This document shows, piece after piece, positions 15,648 to 22,600 of a DNA stretch of 27,613 nt. Source of the stretch: a virus; the IMG/VR virus record IMGVR_UViG_3300024238_000005, positions 1-27,613 of that record; one strand, 5' to 3'. The translations under genes were made by a program, and so were the position numbers. Numbering within the stretch: the stretch's first letter is position 1; the number at the start of each line of letters is the position of its first letter. The notes under the pieces are model-generated. The model was not told the origin of the DNA and searched no databases. It was given only the letters and a program-made list of their open reading frames with translations.

Positions 15648-16769
15648 ATGAATTGCAATAATTGTGGTAATGGATGTACAGAGATACAATCTGATAAATG
15701 TATAAAATATACAGGAGTAAATATTCCTGCTCTTGGAATAAATAATGGGGATTATTTATGTCAGGTAGAGACACAGATAATTGATTTTCTTCTAACAGCA
15801 TTAGATGGAACTGGAGTGATAATAGACGTAGATCCCCTTTGTGAGATTGTATCTTCTAATCTTACAGTGGAAGAAGAACTAACTATAGTGAATGTTACTA
15901 CAGCTCTAATAAAGACTGCCTGTAGTCTACAGACACAAGTAACAAGTCTCTCAGATAGTATTACATCTATTACAGAGGCTATCTCTACAATAGAAGCAGA
16001 ATATACTATAGACTGTTTAGTAAATGTTACTACCTCTTCTGGAACTCATGCAATACTTCAGGAAGTAATAACTACTCTCTGTGAGTTACAGACTAATCTT
16101 AGTACAAACTATATAGCAGGAGGGGCTCCATTAAATGAGTATATACAGAACTATCTTGATAGTCAGACAACTGCTTCTCTTATGAGAGATAAGATGGTTC
16201 CTTATGTTGCTATGGAATATTTTGGCCCAATGAGTTATTTTGATTCTTCAGGGGCTGGTACTGGAGATTGGGTAAGTATTTACCTCTGTAATGGAAGAAA
16301 TAATACTCCAGATATGAGAGGGAGGATTCCTGTATGTGCTATTCAGGGGATGAATGGATTAACATTAGATCCTGAAGTAGATCCAAATGAATCTTCTGAT
16401 AATCCTAATTACAGTCTTAGTGATAAGGGAGGAAGTAATGCTGTTACATTAAGTATCAATCAGATACCAACACACTCTCATAATAACTTAGGGGATGTTA
16501 CTATAGTTCCTCACACACACTTCACTGTATCAGAAGGATCAAGTGGTGTATTAACATCTTCTACTCCTATAAAGAGGGGAGTAACTCTTGGAGGAAATAC
16601 AAGTTACGACTTACAAGGAGCTTCATCTGTTGCTACAGAGGGATTAACAAGTCCTACAGAACAGAGTATTGTGTCAGTAAATATGACTAATGCTAGTGCG
16701 GGAGGAAGTCTTTCTCATACGAATATCCCGCCTGTTATCTCTTGTTACTACATTATGTATCGTCCTTAA
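15648..16769 (+). CDS. Short tail fibre with tail-collar domain
   Basis: A 373-residue protein. Residues 1-50 contain a small anchor-like segment (CIKYTGVNIPALGI) shared with the next gene. Residues 75-175 are helical and hydroxyl-rich, suitable for a trimeric coiled coil. Residues 187-373 match the phage tail collar domain: LCNGRNNTPDMRGRIPV (213-229), a Gly-Gly segment before VTLSINQIPTHSHN (266-279), a second His pair in PHTHF, and the closing NIPPVISCYYIMYRP. Such domains end the short fibres of many tailed phages, and the HxH pairs can bind metal on the trimer axis. It begins 12 bases after the adhesin stop. Binding to the host surface is the expected role. Confidence 0.8.
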   Translation: MNCNNCGNGCTEIQSDKCIKYTGVNIPALGINNGDYLCQVETQIIDFLLTALDGTGVIIDVDPLCEIVSSNLTVEEELTIVNVTTALIKTACSLQTQVTSLSDSITSITEAISTIEAEYTIDCLVNVTTSSGTHAILQEVITTLCELQTNLSTNYIAGGAPLNEYIQNYLDSQTTASLMRDKMVPYVAMEYFGPMSYFDSSGAGTGDWVSIYLCNGRNNTPDMRGRIPVCAIQGMNGLTLDPEVDPNESSDNPNYSLSDKGGSNAVTLSINQIPTHSHNNLGDVTIVPHTHFTVSEGSSGVLTSSTPIKRGVTLGGNTSYDLQGASSVATEGLTSPTEQSIVSVNMTNASAGGSLSHTNIPPVISCYYIMYRP

Positions 16770-16780
16770 TAGAATATGTT

Positions 16781-17002
16781 ATGACAAAATGTAATACAGA
16801 ATACATATCAATAGGAGGATATGCATATCCTAAGGGATGTGTTCCTTCTAAGAAGATAATTCAAACAGGGGATATTAAATATAATGGAGTCGAACTCCCT
16901 TGCTTACATGTACAACCATGTGACTCTCTTAATACTATATTAAGTCAGTTGAACTCTATACTCTGTACTTTGACTACAACAACAACACAATATCCAGCAT
17001 GA
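16781..17002 (+). CDS. Small protein sharing the fibre anchor segment, Thr-tailed
   Basis: A 73-residue protein. I chose ATG 16781, 12 bases after the fibre stop, over an in-frame ATG at 16742 that lies inside the fibre gene. It has several Cys, then IKYNGVELPCLHVQPCDSL followed by a helix (TILSQLNSIL), which matches the N-terminal segment of the upstream fibre (IKYTGVNIPALGINNGDYL). It ends with five Thr and QYPA. It overlaps the next gene by four bases (ATGA). It looks like an anchor module without its fibre body and may pair with the fibre or be a remnant of a longer protein. Confidence 0.55.
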   Translation: MTKCNTEYISIGGYAYPKGCVPSKKIIQTGDIKYNGVELPCLHVQPCDSLNTILSQLNSILCTLTTTTTQYPA

Positions 17003-17244
17003 CAATTTATTTAAAAATAGATAGTGTGGGAGATTCTATAAGTACATTTAATCTCTATTCAGATGTTGATGGATTCTTAGTTTCATTCTATACTGATATG
17101 CCTAAAGAGGAGTTGATAGCAGGAACTAATTGTGAAGCTCCTATTAATACCTCTATAGTGGAGATTAGAGCAAATGACACTTGTAGTAATTCGATATATG
17201 TTACTCTTACCACTACCACAACAACTACAGAAGCTCCGTCTTAA
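16999..17244 (+). CDS. Single FNLY-type module with a Thr tail
   Basis: An 81-residue protein made of one beta-rich module (residues 1-70; STFNLYSDVDGFLVSFYTDM, then a late TCSNSIYVTL) followed by seven Thr and EAPS. The module is clearly related to the N-terminus of the protein at 25918 (PFNLYTDLDNYATPFATDV; LCTGAIYLSV) and less closely to the start of the protein at 27237. The 4-bp ATGA overlap with the previous gene suggests coupled translation. It may bind another virion protein through its module, leaving the Thr tail free. The gene is followed by a hairpin at 17280-17303, ending the fibre block. Confidence 0.6.
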   Translation: MTIYLKIDSVGDSISTFNLYSDVDGFLVSFYTDMPKEELIAGTNCEAPINTSIVEIRANDTCSNSIYVTLTTTTTTTEAPS

Positions 17245-17279
17245 TATTCTGTTTTATTGGTTTAGCAGAATATAGAAAG

Positions 17280-17303
17280 CTCCTCAGGATTTATTCTGGG
17301 GAG
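17280..17303 (+). terminator. Hairpin ending the fibre block
   Basis: CTCCTCAG at 17280-17287 pairs with CTGGGGAG at 17296-17303 (one G-T pair) around an 8-base loop, 35 bases after the stop of the small FNLY-type gene. No clear U-run follows. Its place just before a promoter-like site supports a role as a transcription boundary. Confidence 0.5.
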
Positions 17304-17359
17304 TACCTATGTAAATAACTAATTTAATTATAATAAGTAATTGGTTTAGTTAAAAATAT

Positions 17360-17390
17360 TTTGAGAGCATTAAAAGAAAATCTATCTTTA
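17360..17390 (+). promoter_or_regulatory. Bacteroidetes-type promoter for the neck and tail block
   Basis: TTTG at 17360-17363 is followed after 19 bases by TATCTTTA at 17383-17390, one base away from TAnnTTTG. Transcription would begin near 17397, about 28 bases before the ATG at 17425, the same leader length as predicted for the promoter-like site at 476-507. Confidence 0.45.
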
Positions 17391-17424
17391 CTAAAAGTTT
17401 AGATGTCATATAAATAAGTAAAAC

Positions 17425-18174
17425 ATGCCAACCCTTAGATCACTGGTATCTAGTGTTAGAAGTTCACATAAACTACTTAGCACTGACACACTTGCTACCG
17501 ATAGATTCATTGCTTCTGAGATTAGAAATGCTACATTATTTCTAGTTAAGAGGGAGACAAACCTAAGAAAGCTTTGGGCTACAGATAGTATTTTTACCAC
17601 TATCCCTTGTCTGGAATTAGTAGAAGTTCCAATCTCAGAATGCTGTGGATATACAGACCCTTGTACAATAGCACGTAGCAAATATCCTCTTCCTAGAATA
17701 TCAGAAGGTAATTATCAATATGTTATACAAGGAGTCTATTCTATAAATGCAATGGGAGGTAATGGGAATAGACTTAAGGAGATATCTATTAATAGATATT
17801 TGAATCTGTTGAAACTACCTATTATTAAGAAGGAAGATTACTTCTGGATATCTAATGGATATTTATACATAACTAATCCTAATCTACAAGCAGTAAGACT
17901 TGTTGGTATGTTTGAAGAGGATATACCTAATGAGATGATGTATCCTGAATGTGGATGTGGTCAGAATGTATCTGATGAAGAGTGGTGTAAAAACCCTCTT
18001 GATAAGGAATATTCTCTTCCTGGGTATTTAGAGAAGCAAGTATTAGATTTAACTTCTCAGAAGTTATTGTCTACTTATTTTAGATTAAGAGCTGATGTAT
18101 CTCAAAATGATATTGATGAACAAGCACCAAATGGCCCTATGCAAAACCAACAACAAACTCAACAGAATAGATGA
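17425..18174 (+). CDS. Neck or tail ring protein (tubular, P22 gp4-like candidate)
   Basis: A 249-residue protein starting MPTLRSLVSSVRSSHKLLS. The N-terminal half is helical (DRFIASEIRNATLFLVKRET) with a conserved-looking LELVEVPISECCGYTDP, the centre is beta-rich (FWISNGYLYITNPNLQAVRL), and a C-terminal helix carries YLEKQVLDLTSQKLLSTYFR. The end is Gln-rich and likely disordered. The layout matches crAss-like neck ring proteins below the portal. The last helix is also similar to the connector candidate at 11278-12009. It overlaps the following HU/IHF-like gene by four bases (ATGA). The exact position in the neck cannot be told from sequence. Confidence 0.6.
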   Translation: MPTLRSLVSSVRSSHKLLSTDTLATDRFIASEIRNATLFLVKRETNLRKLWATDSIFTTIPCLELVEVPISECCGYTDPCTIARSKYPLPRISEGNYQYVIQGVYSINAMGGNGNRLKEISINRYLNLLKLPIIKKEDYFWISNGYLYITNPNLQAVRLVGMFEEDIPNEMMYPECGCGQNVSDEEWCKNPLDKEYSLPGYLEKQVLDLTSQKLLSTYFRLRADVSQNDIDEQAPNGPMQNQQQTQQNR

Positions 18175-18662
18175 GACAACATGTAGACTTTAGTTCTGTT
18201 AGTGATATTAACTACAAGGATTTTAAGAAGAAACATCCAACAATTAAACTCTCTTATAAAGAGTGGAGAGCTATTTCTAATTCTTTTGTAGATCACTTTA
18301 GAACACATATTTTAGAGACAGGAGAAAGGGGAAGACTCCCCAATGGATTAGGAGAATTTACAATTAGAAAAAAGAAGAGGGATAAGACAGTTATAATTAA
18401 TGGAAAGGAATATATAAATCTCCCTGTAGATTGGAAAGCCTCAAAAGAGAAGGGTAAAAAGATTTATAATTTTAACTATCATACTGATGGTTTTTTCTTT
18501 GGATGGTTATGGTGTAAAAGAACTACTATCTTTAGAAACTCTAAGGTATGGGTTTTTAGACCAGCTAGAGTAGCATCAAGATCAATAGCCAGATACATAT
18601 TCTCTGATGAGAAATATAAAGATATTTATAAGGAGTGGAGTGCTGTTCCTAAATCAGGATAG
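18171..18662 (+). CDS. HU/IHF-like subunit of the crAss-like neck block
   Basis: A 163-residue basic protein. Residues 30-65 follow the HU/IHF pattern: a helix YKEWRAISNSFVDHFRTHIL and then RLPNGLGEFTIRKKKR, equal to the 'v.l.glG.F.v..r' strand of HU proteins. Residues 66-163 add a basic, aromatic extension (GFFFGWLWCKRTTIFRNSKV) and a C-terminal helix. Genes annotated as IHF subunits by remote similarity are typical of crAss-like structural blocks and sit in this place, next to the ring proteins. The extension suggests it has become a virion part rather than a free nucleoid protein. It shares a 4-bp overlap with the upstream ring protein gene. Confidence 0.6.
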   Translation: MRQHVDFSSVSDINYKDFKKKHPTIKLSYKEWRAISNSFVDHFRTHILETGERGRLPNGLGEFTIRKKKRDKTVIINGKEYINLPVDWKASKEKGKKIYNFNYHTDGFFFGWLWCKRTTIFRNSKVWVFRPARVASRSIARYIFSDEKYKDIYKEWSAVPKSG

Positions 18663-18681
18663 GATATAAATAATTAAGATT

Positions 18682-19650
18682 ATGAGTTATTATTATAAAT
18701 ATGCTTTTGTTAGTCCAGAGCCTATATATGCTGTAGTGAGAGAAGAACTAAAGTCATATATGGATACTGGAGCTGTTGACAGTCTACTTTTTCCAACTTA
18801 CACAGATAAGTGTCTGAGAAAGTTGGGGAGATCTTCCTATGTTATAACAGAGGATCTTTTACATTTAGAGGATTTTGAAGCGAGACTTCCTGATAATTTT
18901 TATGCTGTTAGAGAGGCATGGCTTTGTACAGAGGTAAATGGAAGATCTTTTCAGGTTGCAAGTTCATTCTATTCTCAAACTCTTTCCACTACAATACAGA
19001 TTTCTCCTTTTATTGTAGATGGAGAACCTTGTACAAATCCTAATTGTACTAATCCTAATTGCTCTGGATGTGGAGAAGATGAATGTATGCCAGAAGTAAT
19101 ACAAGCTGTTTATAAGACTAACCATGAGATGCCAAGAACTTTCAAGAAACAATTCCTATTAAAACCAGGAAATATTTCAGCAAAGAAAAGTTGTGATGTA
19201 AGTTATATAGATGCATGGGGATCTGTCCCAAATAATAGGACACTCCCATTCTCTTCAACATACGACTCTTTTGATGTAAGAGGAAATAAGTTTGTTACTA
19301 ATTTTAGGAATGGAACTATTTATCTTTTATTCTATGCTACAGAGTATGATAGAGAAGGAAATCAATTGATCCCAGATAATATAAGAATAAGGGATTATAT
19401 AGAAGCCTACCTAAAATATAAAGTCTTTGAGACTTTAAGTAATCAGACTAATGATGAGACTTTTCAACAGCTTCAACAGAAGATGGCCTATTATAAAACT
19501 ATGTCTGATGAGGCATATATTTTAGCAGATATAGAGATAAAAAAACAGACAGTTTCTCAGAAGCAACATAATATAAAGAGACAGTTAAATAGTTTTAGTA
19601 GATATGAAATCCCTACCTCTTCCTATAGAGGAATTAGGTACAGACGTTAA
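18682..19650 (+). CDS. Conserved neck/tail ring protein
   Basis: A 322-residue protein. It starts SYYYKYAFVSPEPIYAVVRE and has a helical segment, then a beta domain (YAVREAWLCTEVNGRSFQV) interrupted by a Cys-rich hairpin at about 116-134 (CTNPNCTNPNCSGCGEDEC) that could hold zinc. The late segment GTIYLLFYATEYD followed by DYIEAYLKYKVFETL repeats the order seen in the two ring candidates at 11278 and 17425. The C-terminal helix is basic and ends SYRGIRYRR. It lies between the HU/IHF-like gene and the muzzle gene, where crAss-like phages keep their neck proteins. The Cys hairpin looks like an insertion. Confidence 0.6.
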   Translation: MSYYYKYAFVSPEPIYAVVREELKSYMDTGAVDSLLFPTYTDKCLRKLGRSSYVITEDLLHLEDFEARLPDNFYAVREAWLCTEVNGRSFQVASSFYSQTLSTTIQISPFIVDGEPCTNPNCTNPNCSGCGEDECMPEVIQAVYKTNHEMPRTFKKQFLLKPGNISAKKSCDVSYIDAWGSVPNNRTLPFSSTYDSFDVRGNKFVTNFRNGTIYLLFYATEYDREGNQLIPDNIRIRDYIEAYLKYKVFETLSNQTNDETFQQLQQKMAYYKTMSDEAYILADIEIKKQTVSQKQHNIKRQLNSFSRYEIPTSSYRGIRYRR

Positions 19651-19660
19651 TACTTAGCAG

Positions 19661-22600
19661 ATGGCTGAACAGGAACAACCACAAGGTAATATAAGACAAG
19701 AATCTAATACTGCGACAGTAGGACTTAATTTAGATCAGACTCTCTCACAAGTACGTAAGGGACAATTAACTTTTGCCCTAAATGCTGCTGTAGAAAACTA
19801 TGATGCTAATAGTATAAATTATACTAATGAAGAAGGAAATGAATTTTGTTTAAGTTTTCCTGAGGGACTTATTCTTATTGGTAAACATTTTATCGCAGAG
19901 AGGAATAAGCATATATTTATGCTGGCTAGTAAAGATAAATCTGTAAGTCAGATTGGGTATATGGAGAACAATGATTGTATCTATCATACCCTTATAGAAG
20001 CTTCCTGTTTAAATTTTGATATTCATTATCCTATACATAAGATTGTCCATAAAATTACAAATTGCTCTACAGAGATTTATTGGGTCGATGGTCATAATCC
20101 AAGAAGATATTTAGATATTGATAATATTCCTTTTAAGTTAAAATATGGAACGGTATTCTGTGATCCTAATTATACAGATGAAGTAGATTGTAATCAGTTA
20201 ACCTTACAACCAATTTTCTCTATACCACAGATTAATATTATAGATGTGATAGCAGGAGGAAATAATACTGCGGGAACTGTTCAGTTTGCTGTACAATATT
20301 CTGATGCTGTAGGAGATCCTTATACCTCTTACTATTCTATTACCAATCCTACTCCTATTTATGATCCTACTGATGTTACAGTGAATTTTAATACGCATGT
20401 TGGAAAATCTGTGGTAGTAAAGATTAGTAATCTAGATACAACAGGAGAGTTTCATTTCTTCAACTTAGCAGTAGTTAAGACTATTAATGATATTCCTTCT
20501 GTAGAACTTGTAGGAACTTACTCTATAGAGGATGTAAGTAAAACGATAACATATACAGGGCAGGATGTCTCAAGTGTAAGACTTAGTATCAATGATATAT
20601 TTGAGAAGTTTCCTTTTTATGAAATAGCCAATGATGTTACAGTGGTAGATGATGTTCTTGTATGGAGTGATTTAGCTACCTCTGAGAGATTAAACTGTCA
20701 GAAGATTGCTAATCAGATCTCTCTTAAGTGGGAAACATGGAGAATTCCTCCTACAGAGAATTATGCAGATGAGATTAATGCTACGAATTTTAGAGGATAT
20801 CTGAGAGATGAGGTATATTCTTATGAGATTGCATTTCTCTTAAATAATGGAAAACAGACAGATGGTTTTCATATTCCTGGGAGAGGAAAGAGTGCTCTTG
20901 AACAGCATTCTGATATACAAGAGACAGACCCAGATTTTATAGGAACACCAGATTATTATTCAGGAGGGATAGGTTATTCTCCATATTGGAAGATATATAA
21001 TACAGCTTCTGTTACAAACTTCTCTCCAGAGTATATCTCAGATCCTAAGTATAAAGGGCCATATCAATATGGGGAGTTCTCATATTGGGAATCAGAAGAG
21101 ACTTATCCTTGTGATAGTAATGTCTGGGGAGACTTAGCAGGGCAGAAAATTAGACATCATAAATTCCCTGATGTCTTAGTTAGCCCTATTAATGAGTCTA
21201 AAGTCTTTATATCTCCTTCTACAATGGAGATGGGTAATAATGCAATATTCCCTATAGGAGTTAAGATAGATAAGAATCAGATTAAATCTCTTATTAGTAA
21301 TTCTTCTTTAACTAAGACACAGAAAGATAGTATCGTAGGATTTAAAATCCTAAGAGGAGATAGGGGAACAAACAAGTCTATTATTGCAAAGGGTATATTA
21401 AGAAATGTAGGTACATATAAAAGAGAAGATCAGGAGTATTACTTTCCAAATTATCCTTATAACGACTTAACAACAGATCCATTTCTTAATGGGAGTAATA
21501 ACGCTTTTGCACAACTCTGTAATACGTATGATATAAATATTAAGATATTAGGAGCAAATCATACAGCCGAAGTACAATATAAGGATTGCAATACAAATAA
21601 GATAAATAAGAAGGTTTATACAGAAATAGGCTCTTATGAGTTATGCTCTACAGAAAAGCCTACTATCTCTGGAGATGCAATAGGAACAACAGGCATAGCT
21701 ACTTATGAGATATGGAGAGTATCTAGTTGTGCTCTCTGTAGAGGATGGAGAGTGGGATGGGATGATCCTATAGAGGGTTATAGAGAAGATTGGGTAGATG
21801 GTATGGGAGGAAGTATGCACATCAATGTTATAGTAGGAACAGAAGGGCCTAAACAAGTAGGTGGTGATGGTACTTCAACTATAGAATATATAGAACTACA
21901 TACTCCTAGCACATCTTGTAATCAGATACAGAGTCTTCCTAGTATAAAAGAAACTCCTACATTAAGTTATAGACAAGTATTTAATTCTCCTGAGACCTCT
22001 TTTGGTCAACCATTCTTAGGAGATGTATTAAAACTTGAGAGTGTTATATATGGTACTGGAAAGGCTCATTTTACTGAGGTAAAGAAGAATGCTAAGTATA
22101 AACTTATAACAGAAGAAGTACAAAGAGATGCATTGAGAAGTGCAGAAGCTCTTGGATTATTAACTCATCCATTAGATGCTACTGCTATGTTTACAGCATA
22201 TCAGGCTTATCTGACTATATATGTAAATGGTATTACCAGAAAGAATTATGCATATTCTTTCAACTCTATAGCAGACTATAACTATTTAGCTTCTATTCCT
22301 AATGGATTAGGAGTAAAACAACGTTCTCTGGATATAGCAAAATACCTAATACCTGGGGTACAATCAGTAGGGCATAAAGAGTTAAATATTAATAATTATA
22401 GTAGAGAGTCTTCTGTTTTCTTAAGAACAGATATAAATAAGACAGCTCTCCCATTTCCAGATGAAACTCCCTCATTAGTCTCAGGAGGTAGTAGTGTTAT
22501 TAAAGAGAAGTCAAGATTTACTATCTCTGATATAAATAATTGTAGTACTCCTGGAAAGGAAGAACCTATACAAGTAGTAAGTTATTATGCTTCTATAAAG

